A DNA stretch of 5,512 nt from Spirochaetales bacterium. GTDB lineage: Bacteria > Spirochaetota > Spirochaetia > Sphaerochaetales > Sphaerochaetaceae. Of this stretch, positions 1 through 5,512 are shown piece after piece (position 1 is the stretch's first letter; the number at the start of each line of letters is the position of its first letter). Location: assembly GCA_022771185.1 (NCBI GenBank), contig JALFCJ010000052.1:1-5512 (forward strand), in the 5' to 3' direction. The translations under genes and the position numbers were made by a program. Under the pieces are notes generated by a model. That model was not told where the DNA came from and did not search any database. It worked only from the letters and a program-made list of their open reading frames with translations.

Positions 1-566
1 TTGTAGGGATATTGGATTTCGATGAAGGCGAAATCTATATTGACGGCAAAAGTGTTAAAAAAGAGAGCTTAGAGTGTAAGAGAGGGATAGCCTACATTCC
101 TGACAATCCGGATTTATATGAGTTTATGACAGGAATCCAATATCTTACCTTCATCTCAGATATCTTCGGAGTAGGAGAGAAAGAGAGAAAAGAGAGAATC
201 GAGAAATATGCTGAGGCCTTTGGAATCAAGGATGATCTCTCATCTACTATCTCATCATACTCCCACGGTATGAAGCAGAAACTTGCCGTCATTTCAGCTT
301 TAGTCCATGATCCGAAGTTGATCATTATGGATGAGCCCTTTGTTGGATTGGACCCTATTGCATCACACCTCTTGAAAGAAATAATGAGGGAAAAGTGCAA
401 TGAAGGCGGAGCTATCTTCTTCTCCACTCATGTATTGGAAGTTGCTGAGAAGCTTTGTGACAAAATCGCAATCATCAAGGGCGGAAAGCTTATTAAGAGC
501 GGAACAATGGAAGAAGTAAAGGGCGACAGCAGCCTGGAATCTGTGTTCCTTGAATTGGAGGAGTAA
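1..566 (+). CDS. ABC transporter ATP-binding protein, 5' end outside the window
   Basis: This is the ATP-hydrolysing subunit of an ABC exporter; it acts at the inner face of the membrane with the permease encoded next to it. The frame is open from base 3 to the TAA at 564-566 (about 187 codons visible). The first visible residues (VGILDFDEGEIYIDGKSV) match the family segment just after Walker A, so the true start and Walker A lie to the left; the TTG at 12 is an internal codon, not a start. Counting residues from that TTG, the signature loop is YSHGMKQKL (about 83-91, the usual SHGMKQ variant of ABC-2 type ATPases), Walker B and the D-loop are IIMDEPFVGLD (104-114, nt 321 onward), and the switch histidine is in STH (H140, nt 429-431). 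The C-terminus is acidic and carries the ribosome binding site of the next gene. The substrate cannot be told from the sequence. The family call is secure. Confidence 0.95.
   Translation, partial: VGILDFDEGEIYIDGKSVKKESLECKRGIAYIPDNPDLYEFMTGIQYLTFISDIFGVGEKERKERIEKYAEAFGIKDDLSSTISSYSHGMKQKLAVISALVHDPKLIIMDEPFVGLDPIASHLLKEIMREKCNEGGAIFFSTHVLEVAEKLCDKIAIIKGGKLIKSGTMEEVKGDSSLESVFLELEE
557..563 (+). promoter_or_regulatory. Ribosome binding site of the permease, inside the ATPase gene
   Basis: GGAGGAG overlaps the last two Glu codons of the ATPase and lies four bases before the ATG at 568. This decides the permease start in favour of ATG 568 over the in-frame TTG at 550, which has no such site before it. 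The arrangement suggests translational coupling of the two subunits. Confidence 0.8.
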
Positions 567-567
567 G

Positions 568-2178
568 ATGGTAGGTCTCTTAGTAAAAAAAGAGATGAAA
601 AATCTCTTCAGAACCTATTTTATTAATCAGAAATCAGGGAAAGGGTTCTCAAAGGGAAGGACAGCTGGCTTTGTATGCCTATTTATCTTTCTCATGATAA
701 TACTGATGGCAATGTTCTTTGGCATGAGCTTAATGATGGTTGAACCACTGGTTTCTGGAGGAATTGGATGGTTTTATTTTGCCATAATGGGCATGATGGC
801 ATTGGCTCTTGGAGTATTTGGAGATGTATTTAATACATATGCAATGCTGTATAAGGCAAAAGATAATGAGCTTTTGTTGTCTCTTCCTATTCCACCATCA
901 AAGATTCTCATCAGCAGAATGGTGGTTGTATTCTTACTTGGAATGTTATATGAATCACTGGTGTTTATTCCAGCCATTGTAGCTTTCTGGATTACTGGAG
1001 GCGCAGCATACTGTAATGTAGCTTTGACAATAATATCCCAAGTATTGATATATCTCTTTCTTGGAGTATTTGTTACAACTTTGACTTGTGTACTAGGATG
1101 GCTTGTTGCATTAATATCAAACAAAATGAAGCATAAGAGCCTTGGAGTCGTTATATTAACTATTGTTTTCTTCGGCGCGTATTACTTCTTCTGCATGAAG
1201 CTCAGTGACTTCATCAACTCCTTGATCCTAAATGCAGAAGCATTCAGCAATAATGTCAAAAGTGCATTCTACCCAGCCTATGCCTTTGGTATGGCAGGAG
1301 TCGGCAACATAGTAGATACGCTGATCTTCGTTGCATTCTCACTTGTAACATTCCTTATTGCAGTTTACTTCTTGTCTATTACATTTAGAAAGATAACTAC
1401 AACAAGTGGAGGAGCAGTAAAGAGAAAGTTTAAGGGAGTAACAGGTAAGAGAAGTAGCCAATACAGAACTGTCATGAAAATGGAAAGAATCAGATTCACT
1501 TCTATTCCTACATACACACTTAATGCAGGTCTGGGTCTCTTATTTATGCCGATACTTCTAGTAGTGTTGATCATTAAGAGAGGGACTGTTGTTTATGTTT
1601 TGCAAATGTTCGGAGAAAGTGAGTATGGTCCTTTGATTCCTATGTTGCTTTCAGCAATGATGGCTACTATCGTCAGCATGGACTGCGGATCTGCTCCAAG
1701 TATGTCTCTTGAAGGAAAGAGCCTCTGGATTCTTCAGTCTTCTCCAATAGATGAGAAGACAATAATGAGGGGAAAAATTGACTTCCACTTCTTTTTGAAT
1801 GCAGTTCCTGCTGCAGTCCTCTCTCTCCTTGGCTCAATAATTCTGGGAATGAGTATTCTGGATGTTGTACTTATTACAATATATACAGTGGCCTTCACTT
1901 ACCTTATCTCATCTTTTGGAATGATGATTGGTACTATGAGAGCTAATCTTAATTGGACTAACCCTGTTATTCCTATTAAGCAGAGCATGGCTGTTATGAT
2001 CACACTCTTTGGTGGTTGGATTGTTGCTATTCTTTATCCTCTTGGCTGGTATCTGATGCGTTCATTTATGCCAGGGGTAGTATGGAAGATAGTAATGACA
2101 GCATTAATTATAGTATTTGACCTCGTTTGTTACAGATGGTGTGTAACAAAGGGTGCAAAAAAGATCAAAGAGCTTTGA
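568..2178 (+). CDS. ABC exporter permease, ABC-2-like, 536 aa
   Basis: This is an integral membrane subunit that should pair with the ATPase encoded one base upstream. The product has a short basic cytoplasmic N-terminus, then roughly 11-12 hydrophobic segments by eye (about residues 33-57, 66-90, 117-141, 150-183 as a pair, 191-210, 245-270, 318-336, 358-372, 405-428, 430-456, 472-492 and 507-527) and a Lys-rich tail. A basic cytoplasmic loop (about 275-310) splits it into two halves. Each half has a related motif: NELLLSLPIPPSKILISRM (100-118) and SLWILQSSPIDEKTIMRGK (385-403). This E/L-L-S-P-I pattern is typical of large ABC-2-like permeases, and the length resembles the 'putative ABC exporter' family common in Bacillota. 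The ATG at 568 has GGAGGAG four bases upstream; a TTG at 550 in the same frame is less likely. Substrate unknown: peptide, drug or lipid export are all possible. Confidence 0.88.
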   Translation: MVGLLVKKEMKNLFRTYFINQKSGKGFSKGRTAGFVCLFIFLMIILMAMFFGMSLMMVEPLVSGGIGWFYFAIMGMMALALGVFGDVFNTYAMLYKAKDNELLLSLPIPPSKILISRMVVVFLLGMLYESLVFIPAIVAFWITGGAAYCNVALTIISQVLIYLFLGVFVTTLTCVLGWLVALISNKMKHKSLGVVILTIVFFGAYYFFCMKLSDFINSLILNAEAFSNNVKSAFYPAYAFGMAGVGNIVDTLIFVAFSLVTFLIAVYFLSITFRKITTTSGGAVKRKFKGVTGKRSSQYRTVMKMERIRFTSIPTYTLNAGLGLLFMPILLVVLIIKRGTVVYVLQMFGESEYGPLIPMLLSAMMATIVSMDCGSAPSMSLEGKSLWILQSSPIDEKTIMRGKIDFHFFLNAVPAAVLSLLGSIILGMSILDVVLITIYTVAFTYLISSFGMMIGTMRANLNWTNPVIPIKQSMAVMITLFGGWIVAILYPLGWYLMRSFMPGVVWKIVMTALIIVFDLVCYRWCVTKGAKKIKEL

Positions 2179-2201
2179 GAGTGTCCTTCGGGGCACTTTC
2201 A
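2176..2201 (+). terminator. UUCG-tetraloop hairpin at the permease stop
   Basis: An 11-bp stem (2176-2186 with 2191-2201, two G-U pairs) is closed by a C(UUCG)G tetraloop at 2187-2190, an exceptionally stable loop. Its left arm starts on the TGA stop of the permease. The bases after it (TATTCTTA) are only partly T-rich, so it may be a weak intrinsic terminator, a transcript 3'-end stabiliser, or an attenuator between the transporter pair and pepF. The hairpin itself is clear; its role is inferred. Confidence 0.6.
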
Positions 2202-2221
2202 TATTCTTAAAGGTAAGAATA
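2202..2221 (+). repeat. Small inverted repeat before pepF
   Basis: TATTCTTA (2202-2209) and TAAGAATA (2214-2221) form a perfect 8-bp inverted repeat around an AAGG loop, directly abutting the UUCG hairpin. It ends 11 bases before the GAGG ribosome binding site of pepF (2233-2236). It could be a second, weak RNA hairpin or a binding site for a dimeric regulator. The symmetry is seen; the function is unknown, and AT-rich 8-mers can arise by chance. Confidence 0.4.
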
Positions 2222-2243
2222 GAATCACTAAAGAGGTAAGTTT

Positions 2244-4025
2244 ATGACAATGAGAAAGGATGTTCCTGTAGAAGAGACTTGGGATCTTAGTCTTATCTAC
2301 AAGACAAAAGAAGAGTATTTGAATGATAGAAAGAGAGCAGAGAGCCTAGGAAAAGAGATAGAAGGCATGAAGGGAACTCTTAATTCCCCAGAAAACATAT
2401 CAAAGGCCATAGATAAGTACCAGGAACTGGTTGAGACAATGACACTCCTCATTAACTACTCTGACCTGGCGTCCAGTGTAGACTACTATGATAGTGAAGC
2501 ACAGAATAATGCGTCATATGACAGAATGCTTATGTCCAGGATCAACGGCATGACTGCATTCTTGGATGTAGAGATAGCAGAAAACGATGTTGCTACAATA
2601 GAGAAGGCAGCTGTTATCAATGAAAGAAATAGAGGGTACTTGGAGGAGATCATCAGAAAGAAACCTCATACTCTTTCAGAGAAAGAAGAGAAGCTTATGT
2701 CAAAGCTTGCTCCTGTTATGGATACTCCTTACCAAGTTTATAACATGACAAAGCTTGCTGATATGGTTTTCCCATCCTTTGAAACGGAAGGAAAAGAGTA
2801 TCCTATGGGATATGCTCTCTTTGAAGACGACTATCAATATGAAAAGAACACTGAAGTAAGAAGAAAAGCCTTTGAAGTCTTCTCTAACGAAATAAAGAAA
2901 TATGAGAATACTACAGCTTCCGTTTATAACGCTCAGTGCCAGAAAGAGAAGATCGAGAGCGAGATAAGAGGTTATGACTCTGTCTTCGATTTCCTTTTGT
3001 TTCCACAGAATGTTACAAGAGAGATGTATGACAGGCAGATCGACACTATCATGAATGAGCTTTCTCCTCATATGAGACGTTATGCCAGGCTTAAGAAAAA
3101 GGTCTTGGAACTTGATGAGATGACATACCCGGATCTTCTTGTTCCTCTTGATTCCGATTACTCACCTTCCGTCACTTGGAAAGAGTGCGAAGAATACGCA
3201 GCAGAGGGCCTCTCCATTATGGGAGAAGAATATGTAAAGATGGTACATGAAGCCTTCGGAAAGCGTTGGTTCGATTATGCCAGAAACCAAGGTAAGAGCA
3301 CTGGAGGATTCTGTGCTTCTCCTTATGGAAAGGGATCTTTTATACTACTTTCTTGGAACGGCAGAATGAGCGACGTATTTACTGCAGTACATGAACTGGG
3401 GCACGCAGGCCACTTCAAGGCTGCAAACTCCAACCAGTCTATTCTCGATACTGATGTCTCTTCGTACTTTGTAGAGGCTCCAAGCACAATAAACGAGCTT
3501 CTTCTTGCACATCATCTGTTGAAAAAGAGCGATGACAGACGTTTCAAGGGCTGGGTTTTGGATAATATCATCAACAACACTTATTACCACAACTTCGTTA
3601 CTCATCTCTTGGAGGCGGCTTATCAGAGAGAAGTCTATAAACTCGTCGACAAAGGCGAAAGTGTCCAAGCTGAAACTCTCAACTCAATATACAGGGGTGT
3701 ACTTGAGAAGTTCTGGGGAGACGATGTCGTATTGACTGAAGGATGTGAGCACACATGGATGCGTCAGCCACACTATTATATGGGTCTCTACTCATATACG
3801 TATTCAGCAGGCCTTACTGTTGCAACAGAAGTTGTAAAGAGAATCGAGAGTGAGGGAGAGAAGGCTGTAGAGGATTGGAAGAAGGTCCTCAAAGCTGGCA
3901 GCACTCTTTCTCCGCTTAAGCTCGCCCAGCTAGGCGGCGTAGATATCTCAACATCAAAACCACTGGTTTCTACTATTGAAACTATCGGAGGATATATAAC
4001 AGAGCTGGAGGATATCTTTGCCTAA
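2244..4025 (+). CDS. pepF: Oligoendopeptidase F, M3-family zinc metallopeptidase, 593 aa
   Basis: This is a cytoplasmic zinc endopeptidase that cleaves short peptides, recycling amino acids or degrading signal and leader peptides. The full family length is present (about 600 aa is usual), with no signal peptide. The N-terminal helical region opens with VPVEETWDLSLIY, the typical PepF beginning. The zinc site is HELGH (residues 383-387, nt 3390-3404), with the third ligand very likely E411 in FVEAPSTINE. The C-terminal substrate-binding stretch QPHYYMGLYSYTYSAGL (508-524) supplies the conserved His and Tyr residues. All expected catalytic residues are intact. The ATG at 2244 has GAGG seven bases upstream; a second in-frame ATG at 2250 is less well spaced. 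The gene follows the exporter after a 65-base gap with hairpins, and its last 8 bases overlap the next gene, so it probably heads a three-gene translationally coupled set. A link to peptides moved by the exporter is possible but unproven. Confidence 0.96.
   Translation: MTMRKDVPVEETWDLSLIYKTKEEYLNDRKRAESLGKEIEGMKGTLNSPENISKAIDKYQELVETMTLLINYSDLASSVDYYDSEAQNNASYDRMLMSRINGMTAFLDVEIAENDVATIEKAAVINERNRGYLEEIIRKKPHTLSEKEEKLMSKLAPVMDTPYQVYNMTKLADMVFPSFETEGKEYPMGYALFEDDYQYEKNTEVRRKAFEVFSNEIKKYENTTASVYNAQCQKEKIESEIRGYDSVFDFLLFPQNVTREMYDRQIDTIMNELSPHMRRYARLKKKVLELDEMTYPDLLVPLDSDYSPSVTWKECEEYAAEGLSIMGEEYVKMVHEAFGKRWFDYARNQGKSTGGFCASPYGKGSFILLSWNGRMSDVFTAVHELGHAGHFKAANSNQSILDTDVSSYFVEAPSTINELLLAHHLLKKSDDRRFKGWVLDNIINNTYYHNFVTHLLEAAYQREVYKLVDKGESVQAETLNSIYRGVLEKFWGDDVVLTEGCEHTWMRQPHYYMGLYSYTYSAGLTVATEVVKRIESEGEKAVEDWKKVLKAGSTLSPLKLAQLGGVDISTSKPLVSTIETIGGYITELEDIFA
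4007..4011 (+). promoter_or_regulatory. Ribosome binding site that decides a TTG start inside pepF
   Basis: GGAGG lies within the pepF codons for Leu-Glu-Asp, six bases before the TTG at 4018. No ATG in that frame gives the conserved N-terminus of the following DUF2200 protein, so this site supports a TTG start overlapping the pepF stop. Confidence 0.7.
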
Positions 4026-4127
4026 GAGAGATGTATTTTCTTTCCCTTTTTCGAGAATATACCCGCTTCTTGTAAGTAAAGTCGAGAAAAAGGGAAGAAG
4101 TAGAAGCGATGTTGATTCTGTCATCAC

Positions 4128-4151
4128 TTGGCTATTTGGCTATTTGGCTAT
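4128..4151 (+). repeat. Three perfect tandem copies of TTGGCTAT
   Basis: The 8-base unit occurs at 4128-4135, 4136-4143 and 4144-4151 with no mismatch. Two copies encode the conserved W-L-F-G-Y motif of the DUF2200 protein in frame; the third copy shifts the frame. Because 8 is not a multiple of 3, any gain or loss of one unit toggles the reading frame, so strand slippage could both break and repair the gene. Confidence 0.95.
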
Positions 4152-4369
4152 AGTGAAGAAAAAATATCGGAAATGGCAGAAAGCGATATTTCATATCTAT
4201 CTTTCCTCACTTCCGCTCCTAACCCTAATCCGAAGAGATTTGAAAAGAAGGGTAGAGTCTGTGGAATAAAAGTGGAAGAAATAGAGAACGAGAGAGAAAG
4301 AGATATGAGAATCCTAGATTTGATGGTGGATGAGATATCTAAAGGTAAAACTCTCAAGAGAATCTTCAT

Positions 4370-4376
4370 GGAGGAG
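4370..4376 (+). promoter_or_regulatory. Ribosome binding site of the acetyltransferase, inside the DUF2200 gene
   Basis: GGAGGAG spans the last Met-Glu-Glu codons of the DUF2200 frame, is followed at once by its TAG stop, and sits three bases before ATG 4380. The layout closely matches the ATPase/permease junction at 557-570. Ribosomes finishing an intact DUF2200 frame would end right at the GNAT start, so coupling is likely. Confidence 0.75.
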
Positions 4377-4379
4377 TAG

Positions 4380-4946
4380 ATGATAGTAAGACAAGCAGAA
4401 ATTGCTGATGCTGAAGAGATTCTGGATATCTATAGGCCTTATGTAGAGGATACAGCGATTACATTCGAATATACTCCTCCCTCAATAGATGAAATGGAGA
4501 ATAGAATAAAAGAGCGAAAAGGAAAGTATCCATTTCTAGTATTGGAGGATGGTGACAGAATACTAGGGTATGCTTATCTTTCTCCATTCAAGGAAAGAGA
4601 CGCATATAATTGGTCTGCCGAGACAAGTATTTATCTCAGATGTAATCTGAGAGGAAAAGGATTGGGAACGATGCTTTTAGAGGCGTTGGAGAAGGAAGCG
4701 GGGAAGATGAATCTATTATCTCTCGATGCATGTATAGCCATCCCCAGAGGGGATACAGAATACTTAAGTGGCCAGAGTATGAAGTTCCATGAAAAGAGAG
4801 GATACAGGACTGTAGCTCACTTTCCATCCTCCGGTTATAAGTTTGGAGAGTGGTTTGACATGATTTGGATGGAGAAAGAATTGGGAGAGCATACTTCCAC
4901 TCCAAAAGATATCGTCTGGTATGGAGATGTAAAGAATAGGATATAA
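4380..4946 (+). CDS. GNAT N-acetyltransferase, phosphinothricin/methionine-sulfone type, 188 aa
   Basis: This is a cytoplasmic acetyl-CoA-dependent N-acetyltransferase of the Pat/Bar/YncA-like branch of GNAT enzymes. Characterised relatives acetylate phosphinothricin, methionine sulfone or sulfoximine; the natural substrate here is unknown. Visible landmarks are the N-terminal IVRQAEIADAEEILDIYRPYV, the branch-typical TAITFEYTPPSIDEM (25-39), the ETSIYL strand with the probable catalytic-region Glu81, the acetyl-CoA loop RGKGLG (91-96), and the C-terminal FHEKRGY (136-142) followed by FGEWFDMIWMEK (155-166). The protein continues about 20 residues beyond the usual core, ending in DIVWYGDVKNRI, a tail I cannot assign. 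The start is the ATG directly after the DUF2200 TAG, with a strong GGAGGAG site. No key residue appears to be missing. Expression may depend partly on translation of the broken upstream gene, whose ribosomes now stop about 110 bases too early. Confidence 0.92.
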   Translation: MIVRQAEIADAEEILDIYRPYVEDTAITFEYTPPSIDEMENRIKERKGKYPFLVLEDGDRILGYAYLSPFKERDAYNWSAETSIYLRCNLRGKGLGTMLLEALEKEAGKMNLLSLDACIAIPRGDTEYLSGQSMKFHEKRGYRTVAHFPSSGYKFGEWFDMIWMEKELGEHTSTPKDIVWYGDVKNRI

Positions 4947-4966
4947 TTTCATTCTTTTTCTTTTTA
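4931..4966 (+). terminator. Possible weak AT-rich terminator after the acetyltransferase
   Basis: AAAGAAT (4931-4937) can pair with ATTCTTT (4951-4957) around a 13-base loop, and a T-rich run (CTTTTTCTTTTT) overlaps and follows the right arm to 4966. The stem is all A-T except one G-C pair and starts inside the end of the acetyltransferase gene, so it would be weak. The 63-base gap after the gene shows no better terminator and no convincing promoter. Confidence 0.3.
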
Positions 4967-5009
4967 TAGTTAGATTATTCATAAGGGGAAAAGACTAAGC
5001 GGAGTTTCA

Positions 5010-5512
5010 ATGTCTGAGAAAAAGAAAAGAAAGCAAAAGAGAAATAATAACTACCAAGTTTATTACACAGGCGAAATGGAGAAGCAAAGCAGAATTCTTC
5101 TTTCAACTGCAAAAAAGACTATGGAAGATATGGAGTCCTATTACCCTACGCTCCTTAAGGACAAGAATCCAGAAGATATAAAAGATGAGGTGGAGGGTAG
5201 GAAAGAGTCTCTCAAGAGAACAAAGAAGAATATCATCAAAGCCTATGAGATGATGTTCGATATCTCAGATGAGCTCTCAGGCCGCTGGGCCGATATACTC
5301 TCAGCATCCAAGAAAGGCGGAGGCAGAAAGAGAAAGGTCAATGCCGATATAGATCTATATGAGATGAAGACAAACCCTTTTGCCAGGGGAATAAACTTAT
5401 ATAAGATCCTTTGGATCATCTTCATCGGCTCCTTTGCCGGGGTAATAATCGAGATGGCATGGTGCCTGTTGCGCAACGGGTATATTGAGAGCAGGCGTGG
5501 TATGGTGTGGGG
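5010..5512 (+). CDS. CmpB-type (PF06541) membrane protein with a polar N-terminal region, 3' end outside the window
   Basis: The frame opens at ATG 5010, with GCGGAG ending five bases upstream, and stays open to the right edge (167 complete codons). Residues 1-12 are almost all Lys, Arg or Gln; residues 20-120 are charged and probably helical (with pieces such as EVEGRKESLKRTKKNIIKA), then a second basic patch GGGRKRKV (103-110). From about residue 131 a hydrophobic segment begins, KILWIIFIGSFAGVIIEMAW, followed by LLRNGYIESRRGMVWG. That pattern (I-G-S-x-x-G, an in-membrane Glu, then R-x-G-x-I-x-x-R-x-G) is the start of the PF06541 'putative ABC-transporter type IV' domain as I know it. The domain's role is poorly defined and the ABC label rests on weak similarity. 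The rest of the domain lies beyond the window, so membrane topology cannot be judged. No partner ATPase is adjacent on the visible side. Confidence 0.7.
   Translation, partial: MSEKKKRKQKRNNNYQVYYTGEMEKQSRILLSTAKKTMEDMESYYPTLLKDKNPEDIKDEVEGRKESLKRTKKNIIKAYEMMFDISDELSGRWADILSASKKGGGRKRKVNADIDLYEMKTNPFARGINLYKILWIIFIGSFAGVIIEMAWCLLRNGYIESRRGMVW

Larger units (their letters stand above)
4018..4379 (+). pseudogene. DUF2200-family gene split by an 8-base duplication
   Basis: The family is small (about 115-120 aa), uncharacterised and presumably cytoplasmic. The N-terminal half is read from TTG 4018 (MPKRDVFSFPFSRIYPLL, then KVEKKGRSRSDVDSVITWLFGY), matching the family pattern of an S/A-x-x-Y-P segment, EKKGR, then a W-L-x-G-Y motif. 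As written, this frame continues into unrelated residues and stops at 4267-4269 (83 aa). The C-terminal half lies in the -1 frame: SEEKISEM, then APNPNP, GRVCGIKVEEIEN, and MRILDLMVDEISKGK up to TAG 4377-4379, again family-like. The frames meet at three tandem copies of TTGGCTAT (4128-4151). With two copies the gene reads through as WLFGYSEEK and encodes 117 aa, the normal family length. The gene overlaps the pepF stop by 8 bases and its own stop abuts the GNAT start. The family call is from memory of the consensus. Inactivation could be fixed, phase-variable, or a sequence error. Confidence 0.85.

Noticed and set aside
550..567. TTG 550 as the permease start
   Set aside because: It would place GGAGGAG inside the gene and lacks its own site; ATG 568 is correctly spaced after it.
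774..1124. Reverse-strand open frames opposite the permease, and similar ones opposite the ATPase, pepF, the DUF2200 gene and the acetyltransferase
   Set aside because: They lie opposite well-supported genes, show no family-like motifs and contain compositions expected from antisense of membrane or charged proteins.
3532..3735. A 67-codon + strand open frame inside pepF
   Set aside because: It is fully contained in the intact peptidase frame, with Ser/Thr/Lys-rich composition and no ribosome binding site.
1..4025. Exporter plus PepF as a bacteriocin or peptide-signal export system
   Set aside because: No small leader-peptide gene, modification enzyme or C39 peptidase domain is visible, and PepF is a common housekeeping peptidase. 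Proximity alone is not enough.
4042..4096. 11-bp inverted repeat TTCCCTTTTTC (4042-4052) / GAAAAAGGGAA (4086-4096), first taken as a terminator for pepF
   Set aside because: It lies inside the DUF2200 coding frame, its right arm encodes the conserved EKKGR motif, the loop is 33 bases long and there is no following T-run.
4128..4379. A separate 83-aa gene starting at TTG 4128
   Set aside because: That TTG is inside the tandem repeat and has no ribosome binding site. The product is the C-terminal part of the DUF2200 protein in a shifted frame.
4948..4976. A possible promoter (TTCATT, 17 bases, TAGATT) before the last gene
   Set aside because: Both boxes match the consensus poorly in a T-rich stretch where such matches are common by chance.

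Overview
The window is about 5.5 kb of gene-dense, moderately AT-rich bacterial DNA. All recognisable genes lie on the + strand. Strong GGAGG-type ribosome binding sites, heavy use of AGA for arginine and ATA for isoleucine, and the gene families present (a large ABC-2-like permease, a PepF peptidase, a CmpB-type membrane protein) suggest a Clostridia-like member of the Bacillota. A spirochaete or another low-GC anaerobe cannot be excluded from the sequence alone.

Layout. Positions 1-566 hold the 3' part of an ABC transporter ATPase whose Walker A lies before the window. Its permease (568-2178) follows one base after the stop, so the two form an exporter pair. A short gap (2179-2243) holds a stable UUCG-tetraloop hairpin and a second small hairpin. 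Next come pepF (2244-4025, M3-family oligoendopeptidase F), a DUF2200-family gene broken by a frameshift (4018-4379), and a GNAT acetyltransferase of the phosphinothricin/methionine-sulfone type (4380-4946). These three are packed tightly: the second overlaps the stop of pepF, and the third starts on the base after the second gene's stop. After a 63-base gap with an AT-rich possible terminator, a gene at 5010 runs off the right edge. It encodes a polar N-terminal region followed by the start of a CmpB-type (PF06541) membrane domain.

The most notable observation is in the 354 bases after pepF, which at first look intergenic. Read across two frames they encode a complete DUF2200-like protein. 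The two frames meet exactly at three perfect tandem copies of the 8-base unit TTGGCTAT (4128-4151). Removing one copy restores an uninterrupted 117-codon gene with a smooth family-like sequence through the join. The gene has therefore been inactivated, perhaps reversibly, by an 8-base tandem duplication. The rest of the window is ordinary: an exporter, a cytoplasmic peptidase, an acetyltransferase and a membrane protein, with no evident single pathway joining them. I saw no RNA gene, insertion sequence, CRISPR array or phage feature.
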